64,000 bases of DNA, taken from the NCBI RefSeq assembly GCF_002259605.1, contig NZ_MWWR01000019.1:21186-85185 (forward strand), given 5' to 3'. Below the pieces are notes generated by a model. It did no database searches, was not told the DNA's origin, and saw only the letters and a program-made list of their open reading frames with translations. This stretch comes from Pseudoscardovia radai (GTDB lineage Bacteria > Actinomycetota > Actinomycetes > Actinomycetales > Bifidobacteriaceae). Shown one piece after another: positions 25,531 through 34,931 of this stretch; the stretch's first letter is position 1, and the number at the start of each line of letters is the position of its first letter. The translations under genes were made by a program, and so were the position numbers.

Positions 25531-28332
25531 ATGAAGGCGCAGCAGATAATCTATACATCCTGCAGGCGGGGAATCGACGGGGGATCGTCGGGATTCCAGA
25601 ACTACTCGTATTCGCCGCAGACCAAGGAATGGCTCGACGCTGGGGACGCGATAGGGACCCTGCAATCGTACCAGCCGCCCCGTCTGCCAGGGCTCCCCGC
25701 CTTGCCGACAGCGCAGGAGGCACAGACACTGTTCCCGAGACGCGAATGCTTCGGAAGACTCGACGGGCCCGACGGGCTGTACGGCATGGCGATCTGCTCG
25801 TACATCGGGCGCGATTATCCCGAAGGATCCGTGCGCGGCGGCAACTTCCTAAGCCACGCGCTTCTTGTGCCGGTGGAATCGATAACCGAATATCCGTGCG
25901 TTTTCATCGACTCGCCGTCGTTCGTGACGTGGATTGACGAGAATCGGGTCCGTTCGGATGTCAGGCCGGAGTATCTGCCCGAGGTCAACGTTGAGAAAAA
26001 TGGCGAGATCTCCCTGGAATCCGTCAGGAGCTTCCTCTCGGAGGGCGATAATGCGGGACTCTTCGCCCTGATGCTCAGATGTCTGCTCGTCAGGGCGAAG
26101 AACGGCGCGGTGCGAAGCATCATCATTCGTGATTCGGCGGAGAACTTCACAGTGTGGGTTTCTGCTCTCGAATACGCTCTTCCTGTGAAACAGGCCCTGG
26201 ACTGGGGGTTCTCTTTCTACGAATACGCGCCTTCCCAATCCTCCGCCGATGTCATCAGGGCGGTCGACGGTATGGCGGAGACGCTTGACGCCTTTCCGTA
26301 TGATTTTGTCTTCGATCCGGACAACGGCGTGATGCCGGTGCTCGAGGGGGAGGACGATGACGAAACGATTGCGTTGTTTGCTGAATTCGTCGCGACCGCC
26401 ATGCAGTATTCGCCTGACAGTATGAGGGTTTTCCATGATTTTCTAGGAAGGACCTCATATACCGCGTCAGGAAAGGGTGTTGCCTCCGCATATCTGGCGT
26501 GCCAGCTTGATTCCGGAGCGATGACGCTGGCCGATTGCGATGAAACCGAAATCAAGGATTGCGGACGGTTCCTCAGCAATTACGGAACGGCCGACCAGCG
26601 ACGCGTTCTCTTTGATACCTGTCTGTCGACGCTGCGTGAAGACGAGCTTCCTGATGAGACGAGAGAAGCCATCGTTGAATGCGTGGCGGAGCTCATCTCC
26701 GGAGACGACAAGCTCCGGGGATATGCATTCCAAGAGGTTCGCGATATTCTCGCCGCACTTCTGACGACGCGAGGAGTATCCGAGGTGCTGTACCGACAGG
26801 TACATGACGTTGCCGGGGTGCTTCCCAAAGCCGCCGCGGCATCCTTGGATTCCGCTGTTTTTGCAGAGGTGACGGCGAATCCGGGCCTTTCTCTCGATGT
26901 CACGACGAGCGGTTCCGGTGTGCCGTGGTCGGTGTCGGAGTATGCCGCGTTGGCGTCCTCGGTTATCGCAGCTGAGGTTGTGCGGGGCGTGAACCTGCCT
27001 GCGGGGGCTTCAGGAAAGCAGATGCTCGCGGCATTCTCGCCGCAATCGTCGGCCGCGGTTCGAAAACTCACCGACGCTATCGTCGCGGCATCCCTGCCTT
27101 CGACGGGCATGGATGTGGCTTCGCAACTCGGTCGGCAATGGGGCGGCGATTCGTCTCTCGCTCTTATGCTTGACCTGCTGATTCTGCAGCATCCTTCCGC
27201 GTCACAGGAGCTTCGCGAGTACGTGATTCGCCAGATCGCCGACATGCTGTTCTCAGGTGATGACCGGCGGAAGACGGAGATTCTCCAGTCCCTTGTTGGC
27301 AGTGGGCTGAGCGAGGATGCTTTTCGATTCCTTCAGGAGATGGGCAACCGTTCCGAGAATGACATGGTGGGCTTCGCGCATCTTCTTGCCACGATTCTGC
27401 CAGCGCTCCCCGCAGGATTCGGTGCAGCTTATGGCCAGGCTCTCGTTGATTGGTGCTGGGAGGGATGCGTCTCTTCGCTTTCGTGGGCGCAGAGCGTCGC
27501 GGTGTTCGAACAGCTCGCCAAGATGCCTGTGGTGTCGCCGCAATGGCGAATCGATGCCCTCGCCGGCCTGACATCCGGCATCCCCATCGTGAACGTCGAA
27601 AAGGCCCGCGACGAGATCGATCGGCTTGACCGGCTCTATGGCATGCTGTCGGTTCCGGTCCCTGGGCGCTTTTTGCTGGCAGCCCAGCAGCTGACGATTC
27701 ATTCGATCGGTGTGCTGTGGTCCAAATCCGACGCTCTTAGAGCGCGGCAATGGACCGAGACCGCCACCCGTCAGGGAGGAACGCTGCCCATGCAGGTGTT
27801 GCAGGAAGCGGAACAACACAGGTATGTGCAGGAGATGGCGTCGTCGCTCGCGGAATACGTGACAGCGGACGGCATGTTCTTGCGATTGCAGCTTCACGCA
27901 CTGCCGATGCCGTTCACCGGTGCATTGACGCGCTTCGTGCTGAATGACATCATCCGTGCCGGAAATGTTGACACCGCCATGCTGCTGGTGCTCGTCGACT
28001 ATCTGCTGATTCGTTACCCCGAAGAGATTGGATATCCCGAGGCGCGTGGTCTGGGCATCGATGAGGTGTCTTTTGTCAATGACGTGACGCGTTGTCTGAT
28101 CGATGCGGGGGTTAAATCATCGGTGTTGGAGAAGTATGTCCCCAGCGATGACGGGAAGCAGAGCCGGCAATACAAGCGACTGGCGGAGATATTTGTCAAA
28201 TACATGGGACGGAATCTTCCGAACCAGGAGTTGAAGACGCTGATGATTCGAATATTGCCCGGCATAAGTCAGCATGACCAGGCGAACCGAGGGTTCTTTG
28301 GATCCCTGGCTCGCAGGTTCGGCAGGAAGTGA
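25531..28332 (+). CDS. GTPase-associated protein 1 (GAP1)-like protein
   Basis: A 933-residue protein. The first 200 residues match my memory of the GAP1 N-terminal domain: IYTSCRRGIDGGSSGFQNYS (7-26), then YGMAICSYIGRDY and GGNFLSHALLVP with the invariant FxSHALL-like motif. The rest is helical, probably alpha-solenoid, to 930. Members of this family are encoded beside double-GTPases in conflict systems and are thought to regulate or bridge them. It follows the second GTPase after 70 bp that contain a short repeated GAATACCGAA. Good evidence for the family from the N-terminus; enzymatic role unknown. Confidence 0.72.
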   Translation: MKAQQIIYTSCRRGIDGGSSGFQNYSYSPQTKEWLDAGDAIGTLQSYQPPRLPGLPALPTAQEAQTLFPRRECFGRLDGPDGLYGMAICSYIGRDYPEGSVRGGNFLSHALLVPVESITEYPCVFIDSPSFVTWIDENRVRSDVRPEYLPEVNVEKNGEISLESVRSFLSEGDNAGLFALMLRCLLVRAKNGAVRSIIIRDSAENFTVWVSALEYALPVKQALDWGFSFYEYAPSQSSADVIRAVDGMAETLDAFPYDFVFDPDNGVMPVLEGEDDDETIALFAEFVATAMQYSPDSMRVFHDFLGRTSYTASGKGVASAYLACQLDSGAMTLADCDETEIKDCGRFLSNYGTADQRRVLFDTCLSTLREDELPDETREAIVECVAELISGDDKLRGYAFQEVRDILAALLTTRGVSEVLYRQVHDVAGVLPKAAAASLDSAVFAEVTANPGLSLDVTTSGSGVPWSVSEYAALASSVIAAEVVRGVNLPAGASGKQMLAAFSPQSSAAVRKLTDAIVAASLPSTGMDVASQLGRQWGGDSSLALMLDLLILQHPSASQELREYVIRQIADMLFSGDDRRKTEILQSLVGSGLSEDAFRFLQEMGNRSENDMVGFAHLLATILPALPAGFGAAYGQALVDWCWEGCVSSLSWAQSVAVFEQLAKMPVVSPQWRIDALAGLTSGIPIVNVEKARDEIDRLDRLYGMLSVPVPGRFLLAAQQLTIHSIGVLWSKSDALRARQWTETATRQGGTLPMQVLQEAEQHRYVQEMASSLAEYVTADGMFLRLQLHALPMPFTGALTRFVLNDIIRAGNVDTAMLLVLVDYLLIRYPEEIGYPEARGLGIDEVSFVNDVTRCLIDAGVKSSVLEKYVPSDDGKQSRQYKRLAEIFVKYMGRNLPNQELKTLMIRILPGISQHDQANRGFFGSLARRFGRK

Positions 28333-28437
28333 GTGCGGTATGCCGTGCGGGTGCATTGGAAGAGCATTTCGCAGCGGCGGCATCGCAGACGATACGAGGC
28401 TACGTGAAGCACGTAAGGAAAGCAGAAAGGGTTAATC

Positions 28438-29220
28438 GTGGCTGATAACAATTCGCATAACAAGAGGTATACGTCATCTGAATCGCCGTACGGCGGTTCG
28501 AATTCCGGCTCGGGTTCGAGCAGGAACTCCTCCAACAGTGGTTCCTCGGATTCGGATTCGCCGAAGAAGGAACGAAAAGCTCTTACCGTTCTGACGAGGG
28601 AGCTGACCCGTGGAGTGTCGTTCGTTTCGCTGGCAGTCATGGTTCTTGCATTGGTCGCAGGGAACGTGATCTTTGGGCAGTTCGCCAGCAGTCAGCGCCA
28701 GGAGGTGGAATCCCATCCCGCCACGATTGGCCAGCCTTTCGGCACGGCGGTGATGCATAACTACAGGGGCATGGCAATCGTTATGTCAATCGGCGTTCTG
28801 CTGGCTTTCATCGTGCTGTATCTGACGTTCATGTATTTCGAGCACTTCGTATCTCCTATGTCTGCGATGATCTTGTGTTTTGTCGTCGGAGTAATTCTGG
28901 TTCTCCTGATTTATTCGTTCACGTCTAATGCCGTCGGCTCATATGTGGAATTCCATATGTCATCGGGGGCGCTGTGGGAGTTGAGGATGAACGGAGTGCA
29001 GTTCGATGCACCTCATCGGTTGAATTTCGGGTTGGTGCTGGTATCTGCCGTGTGCCTGCTTGCGGGATCCGCAGTGGCACCGTATAAAAAGATCAAGGAC
29101 GGCGAGAAGCAGGAGAAAGATCCGAACGGATGGGCATTCTTTTTTGTAGAGTTCGCCGGGGTGACGGCATCGCTGGTGTGTGTGATGCTGCCGTATCTGA
29201 CGTATATGTCCGCAGTCTAG
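28438..29220 (+). CDS. Integral membrane protein ending the Hsp70/GTPase island
   Basis: A 260-residue protein with GTG start behind GAAAGGG. The first 45 residues are Ser/Asn/Gly-rich and disordered. Four to five membrane helices follow: about 60-78 (VSLAVMVLALVAGNVIFG), 110-130, 135-160, 198-213 and 236-256. No catalytic motif is visible and I do not recognise the family. It closes the island, 40 bp before palindromic repeat copy B. Confidence 0.7.
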   Translation: MADNNSHNKRYTSSESPYGGSNSGSGSSRNSSNSGSSDSDSPKKERKALTVLTRELTRGVSFVSLAVMVLALVAGNVIFGQFASSQRQEVESHPATIGQPFGTAVMHNYRGMAIVMSIGVLLAFIVLYLTFMYFEHFVSPMSAMILCFVVGVILVLLIYSFTSNAVGSYVEFHMSSGALWELRMNGVQFDAPHRLNFGLVLVSAVCLLAGSAVAPYKKIKDGEKQEKDPNGWAFFFVEFAGVTASLVCVMLPYLTYMSAV

Positions 29221-29566
29221 TGATTGTGTGAAGCACGAATGGAGCCCGACTCTATTCTGTAACAGTGTGATGGCTTACGGACAAAAATCGTGTAAAAACC
29301 AGCATCGAACACCTCGAAAATGTCCGCAAAGCATCACAGTGTTATGGAGCGACGCCCGATGCCGGCGGAGGGATGTCAATGGCCACCATCACGTGGCGTA
29401 GACTGAATCGTGGTGCTTGTGCGCGCCCGCGGCACCGCTGCCGCGAGCCCGCACGCCGCGCCACACCAGTACCCGCGCCGCGCGCCGCAAGCGAACGCGC
29501 CGTGCACCACACGCCAGCGTCCGCGCGTCACAACCCGCGCACCGCACATACCGAAGGGGGATTCGC
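29221..29566. other. Intergenic region with repeat copy B and a GC-rich leader
   Basis: About 346 bp. Copy B of the palindromic repeat is at 29260-29344, preceded by an imperfect version of the copy A hairpin (29238-29258). From 29410 to 29550 the sequence is very C/G-rich (runs of CGCGCC), resembling the leader before the SPFH gene at 36240-36300. The ribosome site GAAGGGGG lies at 29553-29560. No gene seen. Confidence 0.55.
29260..29344. repeat. 85-bp palindromic intergenic repeat, copy B
   Basis: Arms 29260-29283 and 29321-29344, same orientation and nearly the same centre as copy A (AAAATCGTGTAAAAACC, one base longer). It separates the Hsp70/GTPase island from the coiled-coil/SPFH block. 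Confidence 0.85.
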
Positions 29567-31576
29567 ATGCTGCTGTTTTCCGCATTCCTGGAAGCGAACG
29601 AAAAGCTGGACGCCGACGCGTTCATCGAGCTGGCCATCCGCTGCAACCAGGAGAACCAGTACGACTTCAACCGCGTCCGCGGCATCGATTGGAAGCCGGG
29701 CGTGCGCACCGCGCGCTACGGAACGCCGGATCTGTCGCTGACCATCTGCGAATACGGCGATGATTCGCTCGACCGCAACTTCCCCGCCGCATGGCTCGAA
29801 AGTTACAAGGAGGCTCGTCGTCGCAACCCGCGCACCATCGTCAGCCTGCAGGAGGCGGTCGGCAAGCACGCCGGTTCGAAAAGCCAGAAGAACCGCAAGA
29901 ACAGGAAGGGTGGCAAGAAAGGCCGCGGTCAGGCCTCCTCTTCGCGAGGCGCCGATGTGGGCGCCACCCAGCTTGCCGCCATCCGCGCGAGGCTGAGGAA
30001 ATCGCATATCGTCGCCATCCGCCAGGAGAAAGTCGACAAGGGCATCCACTGGCAGACCGACTATATCCTCAACCTCTCGCAGCGCAGCCTGCAGATCCAG
30101 CTGAGCCGCACTTTCCGCAGTGGCACGATGGATTTCGACCGCGATTTCTCCACGCCGTGGTTCATCTCGTTCCTCATCGACGGCGGCTACCTCGAGCCCG
30201 ACGGCGAGATGCCGATCCGCAAGCGCCCGACCGCCGTCACCGCCGACACGCTCGACATGTTCGGCGGCATCGTGCAGGGGCGCCACGCCACGCGCCTGCC
30301 GCTCGTCTACGTCTCGCGCACCGCCGACGGCGACCTGGCGGTGAACGCGGATCTGCTCGCCTCGCAGCTCAAGGGCGTGGCGCATGTGTTCACGGAGGAG
30401 TCCCACGATATGGACGCCGCGGTGGCGCAGGTGTGCGGCGAACAGCTTGCAACCGACGGCGCGCTGACGATTCTGTGGCCGCGCGGCGATACCGGCTACG
30501 AGGTGGAGGAGCGCCCCGTTCCGCGCCATGTGGCGGATGACGTTCGCGGCGGATTCCTAGCCGATACGGTGCGCCGCCGCATCTTCGCCGTCCTGCGGCA
30601 GGAGGATGTGTTCGACGAATTCACGTGGGACGGCGTCAACGCGCTGATTGCGCAGACGTCCACCGAGAGGCTCGAAAAGCAGTACGATTCTGCCTCGAAC
30701 GAGCTCGAACAGGCCCGGCGCCGGCTGGATGCGTCGAGCGAGAAGCTGCGCCAGCAGAGGGACGCGACCTCACGCCTGAGCGCCGACCTTGCCGAAAGCC
30801 GTGACAAGCTCGACCGCCTCTCCGAACGCGTGAGCCGCCAGGAGGGTGAGCTTGACGAGCAGAAGCGGCAGAACGCGGAGAAAGACGAGAAACTGCGCCG
30901 GATCAACCAGGAAACGCGCCGCGACGACGACGAGCGGCGCAAGCTGCTGGCGAAGGCTGAGGCGGAGCAGCAGGAGCTGATAGACAACGCTGACGAATCC
31001 CTGGCGCAGCAGAAGGAGCTGCTCGAGCAAGAGCGCGAGAGGGCGGACCGCCAGAACGAGCTGGTGGAACAGCTGCGCCGCCGCGTGAGGCAGCTGACGC
31101 AGCAGGTGGAGGGCCTTCGGGACGAGAACGAGCGGATGGCGCGTCGGTTTGCGAACGGCGCGGTATCGACGCCGCTGGTGTATGCGGGCGGCGAGCACGA
31201 CCTCTTCGACCGCGAGATGCGCGACTACGTGCTCGAGGCGGTGAAGCATGAGCTGGACGGCTGCGGGCACGGCGACAGCAAGCAGAGCTGGCGCAAGGTG
31301 GATGTGCTGAGCGACGTGCTGGAGTCGAACGATTACGAGGGCCTGCACGAGCAGCGGCGCGAGGAGCTGCGGCGCGCGCTGGTGGGGTACCGCGGGATGA
31401 CGGCGCAGCTCGAGGCGACGCTGGATGACCTGGGGTACAAGGTGATCCGCGGCGATCGGCATTACATACTCGAGTACTGCGGCGACGCGCGGTATCGGTT
31501 CACGCTGGCCAAGACGCCGAGCGACGTCCACGCGGGGGATAACTCGGCGACGAAGATCGCGCGGTTGACGCAGTAG
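29567..31576 (+). CDS. Coiled-coil protein with possible HicA-like C-terminal domain
   Basis: A 669-residue protein. The N-terminal region (1-330) is a mixed alpha/beta globular part with a basic Lys/Asn-rich insert (about 105-125). A long charged coiled coil spans about 365-520 (repeated Glu-Gln-Leu-Arg heptads). The last 55 residues (LGYKVIRGDRHYILEY, then TLAKTPSDVHAG) resemble in pattern the small HicA mRNA-interferase fold, including a His after a Gly-Asp-Arg turn; this is a weak, motif-level resemblance. ATG 29567 has the good site GAAGGGGG. The longer frame from 29417 has none. First gene after repeat B; function unknown. Confidence 0.65.
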   Translation: MLLFSAFLEANEKLDADAFIELAIRCNQENQYDFNRVRGIDWKPGVRTARYGTPDLSLTICEYGDDSLDRNFPAAWLESYKEARRRNPRTIVSLQEAVGKHAGSKSQKNRKNRKGGKKGRGQASSSRGADVGATQLAAIRARLRKSHIVAIRQEKVDKGIHWQTDYILNLSQRSLQIQLSRTFRSGTMDFDRDFSTPWFISFLIDGGYLEPDGEMPIRKRPTAVTADTLDMFGGIVQGRHATRLPLVYVSRTADGDLAVNADLLASQLKGVAHVFTEESHDMDAAVAQVCGEQLATDGALTILWPRGDTGYEVEERPVPRHVADDVRGGFLADTVRRRIFAVLRQEDVFDEFTWDGVNALIAQTSTERLEKQYDSASNELEQARRRLDASSEKLRQQRDATSRLSADLAESRDKLDRLSERVSRQEGELDEQKRQNAEKDEKLRRINQETRRDDDERRKLLAKAEAEQQELIDNADESLAQQKELLEQERERADRQNELVEQLRRRVRQLTQQVEGLRDENERMARRFANGAVSTPLVYAGGEHDLFDREMRDYVLEAVKHELDGCGHGDSKQSWRKVDVLSDVLESNDYEGLHEQRREELRRALVGYRGMTAQLEATLDDLGYKVIRGDRHYILEYCGDARYRFTLAKTPSDVHAGDNSATKIARLTQ

Positions 31577-31788
31577 GTTGTGCGAGGGGCGTGTGTGGGC
31601 AAATCGTGGGAAAGCCTTGCAATTCCAACGATTTGCCTTGCCTTGCATAACGTAGTAGAGTGTGACTACATTCGAATTTTACAACGGACGTGGGATTTGG
31701 AAGGCGAGGGGGGTCGCCAGCCGCGAGGGGAGCCGCGCGGAATACACCGGCAAACATCAAACAACGAAGTGAAAGGGATGGGATTGAC

Positions 31789-32697
31789 ATGGATGATTCA
31801 GATGATGACGAGGAGATGTCCTTCGAGGAGTCTCTGCAGTATGACAAACTCGGCGAGGTGACCGTCGACGAGCTGCAGTCCATTGAGAAGCAGATCGCCG
31901 AGCAGGCCGACATGCCGGAATGGGCCGTGGTGCAGCAGTTCTTCGTCGACACGGCGAAGAGGATCATGACCGGCTCGGGGAGCGTGATCGGCCGGCGCGC
32001 GTCGAGCTTCGTGCGCGGGGCCCTCGAGGAGGTTATCCGCACGGCGCCCAACGGCGAGGACCTGCCGCAGATGCAGGTGGACCCGACCACGGCCATGACG
32101 CTGCTCGGCTCGTATTACTACGATGGCACGCTGGGGGAGCAGGACTACCGCAGGGCCTTCGAATACTACGAGCGCGCCGCGTCACGCGGCGGAGTACGCG
32201 CCATGCTCAATCTCGGATACTGCTATCAGTATGGGCACGGCACCGAGCGCGACAGGGAGAAGGCGTGCGACTGCTACAACGTGGTGTATCTGGCGGAACC
32301 GTCGGATCCCGAGGCGCGCTACAAGATGGCGGATATGTTCTTCAACGGGTACGGCGTGCCGCGCAACGAGCGTGTTGCCGTGCGGGCGTATCTCGAGATC
32401 CTCCATGCCGTGACGATGGCGGAGGACGAGGAATCGAATTCGTGGTTCGAGGCGAACAAGGAGTCGCTGTACCGCCGGCTCGCCCTGGCCTACCGTGACG
32501 GCAGGGGCGTCAAGCGCAGTCCGCTCAAGGCGCTCGGGTACTACGAGAAGCTTGAGGTGATCCATTACCGCGACCTCGCGCAGGGTCGCCGTGACACTCC
32601 GTATTACAGTACGGCGAAGCACCTTGATGACGTGCAGAAGGAGATCGCCAAGCTGCGCAAGGAGCTCGACGAGGATCCGACCGCCGCGGCGCTGTGA
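31789..32697 (+). CDS. Sel1-repeat protein
   Basis: A 302-residue acidic protein. After an Asp/Glu-rich N-terminus, the part from about 100 to 260 holds three to four Sel1-like helical repeats, e.g. AMTLLGSYYYDGTLGEQDYR, ALNLGY-type GYCYQYGHGTERDREKACD and YKMADMFFNGYGVPRNERVA. Sel1 repeats mediate protein contacts in signalling and quality control. ATG 31789 is chosen since AAAGGGATGGG precedes it and the upstream in-frame extension is Arg/Gly-rich junk. It lies immediately upstream of the IS607-type element. Confidence 0.82.
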   Translation: MDDSDDDEEMSFEESLQYDKLGEVTVDELQSIEKQIAEQADMPEWAVVQQFFVDTAKRIMTGSGSVIGRRASSFVRGALEEVIRTAPNGEDLPQMQVDPTTAMTLLGSYYYDGTLGEQDYRRAFEYYERAASRGGVRAMLNLGYCYQYGHGTERDREKACDCYNVVYLAEPSDPEARYKMADMFFNGYGVPRNERVAVRAYLEILHAVTMAEDEESNSWFEANKESLYRRLALAYRDGRGVKRSPLKALGYYEKLEVIHYRDLAQGRRDTPYYSTAKHLDDVQKEIAKLRKELDEDPTAAAL

Positions 32698-32813
32698 CGC
32701 CGGGCTGCGGACGAAATTTGAGGGTGGTTTGTGGAGGGTGGTGTATTGGGGGGGGTTAGGCTGGTGGCTTATTTCGTGTTTTTTCTTGGTTTCCTTATGG
32801 TATCGTTAATCCC

Positions 32814-33398
32814 ATGCAAGTTCGTGAATGGGCGGAACGGGAGGGCCTGAACCCGTATACCGTATGGAAGTGGTGCCGGGACGGCACCATGCCCGTGCCG
32901 GTGGAGAAAACCCCGACGGGCATGTGGCTGATACACGACCCGCGCTACGAGAAGCCCGCGGACACCGTGCGCGAGGGGCGCACCGTGTGCTACGCGCGCG
33001 TCGGCTCCGACGACCGGAAGGCCGACCTGCAACGTCAGGCCGACCGCCTGAAGGCGTTCGCCGTCGGCCTCGGCGTGGACTCCCCGGAAACGGTCATGGA
33101 AGTCGGCGGCGGCATGGACGACGGGCGGCGCAAGCTCAGCCGTCTGCTCTCCGACCCCACGGTGACCACGCTCATCGTGGAACACCGCGACAGGCTCGCC
33201 CGCGTGAACGCGGGACTCGTGGAAAGCGCGCTGAAGGCGGCGGGGCGACGCCTGGTCGTGGTGGACGATACGGAGTTTGACGACGACTTGGTGGGGGACG
33301 TGACGGAGGTCCTCGTCTCGTTGTGCGCGCGCCTGTACGGGCGCCGGGCCGCGAAGGACAAGGCGGCGGCGGCTTTGAAGGCGGCCGAGGATGCGTAG
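32814..33398 (+). CDS. tnpA: IS607-family serine recombinase (TnpA), catalytic Ser position altered
   Basis: A 194-residue protein. The N-terminal MerR-like helix-turn-helix (1-45; VREWAEREGLNPYTVWKWCR) is followed by the resolvase domain: CYARVGSDDRKADLQRQ (62-78) and EHRDRLARVN (about 123-132). In serine recombinases the catalytic Ser follows ARV; here that position is Gly and Ser comes one residue later. The Arg residues in the second motif are conserved. The enzyme may be inactive or may use the shifted Ser. It should mediate excision and insertion of the element. Confidence 0.88.
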   Translation: MQVREWAEREGLNPYTVWKWCRDGTMPVPVEKTPTGMWLIHDPRYEKPADTVREGRTVCYARVGSDDRKADLQRQADRLKAFAVGLGVDSPETVMEVGGGMDDGRRKLSRLLSDPTVTTLIVEHRDRLARVNAGLVESALKAAGRRLVVVDDTEFDDDLVGDVTEVLVSLCARLYGRRAAKDKAAAALKAAEDA

Positions 33399-34668
33399 GC
33401 GGAGTGTGGCGGGCGGGTGCGCGGCGGTGCGGGTGGCGCTCGACCCCACGCCGCGGCAGGCCGGGCTGCTGAGAAGCCACGCGGGCGGGGCGCGCACCGC
33501 CTATAACGCGGGTCTGGCGCATGTCAGGGAGCTGCTCGACGCCGGGGGGAGGCCCGAGTGGGGCATGTACGCGCTGCGCAGGTGGTGGAACGGGGCGAAG
33601 GATTCGATCGCCCCGTGGTGGGCCGAGAACAGCAAGGAATGCTACTCGTACGGCCTGGAGTGCCTTGCCGGGGCGCTGAAAAACTGGTCGGACTCCAGGC
33701 ACGGCAGACGCAAGGGACGGAGAGTCGGGTTCCCGCGGTTCAAGTCGCGTCGCGCGTCCCGTCCGGCGTTCGCGTATACGACGGGCTCGTTCGGCCTTGT
33801 TCCGGGGGATCCGCGCGCGTTGAGGCTGCCGCGTATCGGGCGCGTCCACTGCATGGAGGACGTGACCGCCCGCGTGGGCGGGAGGCGCGTCCTGCGCATG
33901 ACCGTCAGCGAGCGGTCCGGACGCTGGTATGCGTCGCTCACGGTGGAGGAGCCGCCCGCGAAGCCCGCGCCCGTGCCGCCGAAAAAGGGGACCGTGGGCG
34001 TGGACCTGGGAATCAAGACGCTGGCCACCCTGTCGGACGGCACCGTGGTGGGGAACGGGAAGCCGCTGGGACACGCCATGCGCCGTTTGAAGAAGGCGCA
34101 GCGCCGCCTGGGCCGGATGACGAAAGGCTCCGGGAGGCGGGAGAGACAGCGCCGGAGGGTCGCGCGGCTCCACGGGCGGGTGGCCGACGTCAGGCGCGAC
34201 GCCATGCACAAGCTCACCACGCGCCTGCCCTCGTCCTATTCGGAAATCCATATCGAGGATTTGAACGTGCAGGGCATGATGGCCAACCATCGTCTCGCGA
34301 TGGCGGTGGCGGACGCGGGCTTCCACGAGCTGCGCCGCCAGCTCGGATACAAGTGCAGGCGCACGGGCGCCAGGCTCGTCATCGTGGACCGATGGTACCC
34401 GAGCTCGAAGAGATGCTCCAACTGCGGGTCGGTGAAAGCCAAGCTGGCCCTCGGGGAGCGCACCTACAGGTGCGACGGGTGCGGGTACGTGGCCGACCGT
34501 GACCTGAACGCGGCCGTCAATCTCAGGGATTGGAATCCCCCGGTCGCCGGGAGTGCCCCGGAGACCCTAAACGCGCGCGGAGGGGACGTAAGACGGGCCG
34601 ACGCCAAGCGTCGGGCAACGCGGACCCCTGTGAAACGCGAACCAAGCGACCGGACCCGTCCGGCATGA
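33391..34668 (+). CDS. tnpB: TnpB RNA-guided endonuclease of the IS607 element
   Basis: A 425-residue TnpB with an apparently intact nuclease: RuvC-I GVDLGIKTLA (around 205, Asp), RuvC-II SEIHIEDLNVQGM (Glu), a zinc finger with CSNCGS and CDGCGY, and RuvC-III ADRDLNAAVN (Asp). TnpB is guided by an RNA encoded at the right end of its element and promotes retention of the element by cutting the empty site. The C-terminal tail after RuvC-III (about 40 residues, Arg/Pro-rich) is typical where the guide RNA overlaps the gene end. The ATG overlaps tnpA by 8 bp. Confidence 0.93.
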   Translation: MRRRSVAGGCAAVRVALDPTPRQAGLLRSHAGGARTAYNAGLAHVRELLDAGGRPEWGMYALRRWWNGAKDSIAPWWAENSKECYSYGLECLAGALKNWSDSRHGRRKGRRVGFPRFKSRRASRPAFAYTTGSFGLVPGDPRALRLPRIGRVHCMEDVTARVGGRRVLRMTVSERSGRWYASLTVEEPPAKPAPVPPKKGTVGVDLGIKTLATLSDGTVVGNGKPLGHAMRRLKKAQRRLGRMTKGSGRRERQRRRVARLHGRVADVRRDAMHKLTTRLPSSYSEIHIEDLNVQGMMANHRLAMAVADAGFHELRRQLGYKCRRTGARLVIVDRWYPSSKRCSNCGSVKAKLALGERTYRCDGCGYVADRDLNAAVNLRDWNPPVAGSAPETLNARGGDVRRADAKRRATRTPVKREPSDRTRPA

Positions 34669-34931
34669 GACTTGGAGCTGCCCCGGGCAACCGGGACATG
34701 CAAGCCGGTCGGTTCACAATAACCAACCGACTTACAACGGATTCGGTGACATCGCGGCAATGTCGCCGGCGGGCGGATATCGCCAACGCTTATAGGTGGT
34801 GCGAGCGAAAGACGATAGCGGGGCCGCGATTCGGCGGCGCCGTGTGCATATTCTCGCAATCAGATTCATCCCGCGGATGTGCTTGGCTTGCAGGTCCGCG
34901 GGTCTCGTACGTTACGAGACAAGGAGGAGAC
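34560..34931 (+). ncRNA. Likely tnpB guide RNA (reRNA) region and element right end
   Basis: The last part of tnpB and the non-coding stretch after it hold several hairpins, including one with GTCGGTT and AACCGAC arms near 34708-34732. Guide RNAs of TnpB systems come from exactly this position. The 3' end of the RNA, and hence the guide and element boundary, cannot be fixed by eye. The last bases, AAGGAGGA at 34921-34928, are the ribosome site of the next gene. Confidence 0.4.

Larger units (their letters stand above)
32814..34668 (+). mobile_element. IS607-type element: serine recombinase plus tnpB
   Basis: A two-gene unit with the order and 8-bp overlap typical of IS607 elements. The exact ends could not be fixed because these elements make no terminal inverted repeats or target duplications; they should lie in 32698-32813 (left, with a run of eight G at 32748-32755) and 34669-34931 (right). 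It sits between the Sel1 gene and the bile-salt-hydrolase-like gene. Confidence 0.8.

Noticed and set aside
32698..34931. Exact boundaries of the IS607 element
   Set aside because: IS607 elements leave no target duplication or clear terminal repeats, so the ends could not be set without an empty-site comparison.
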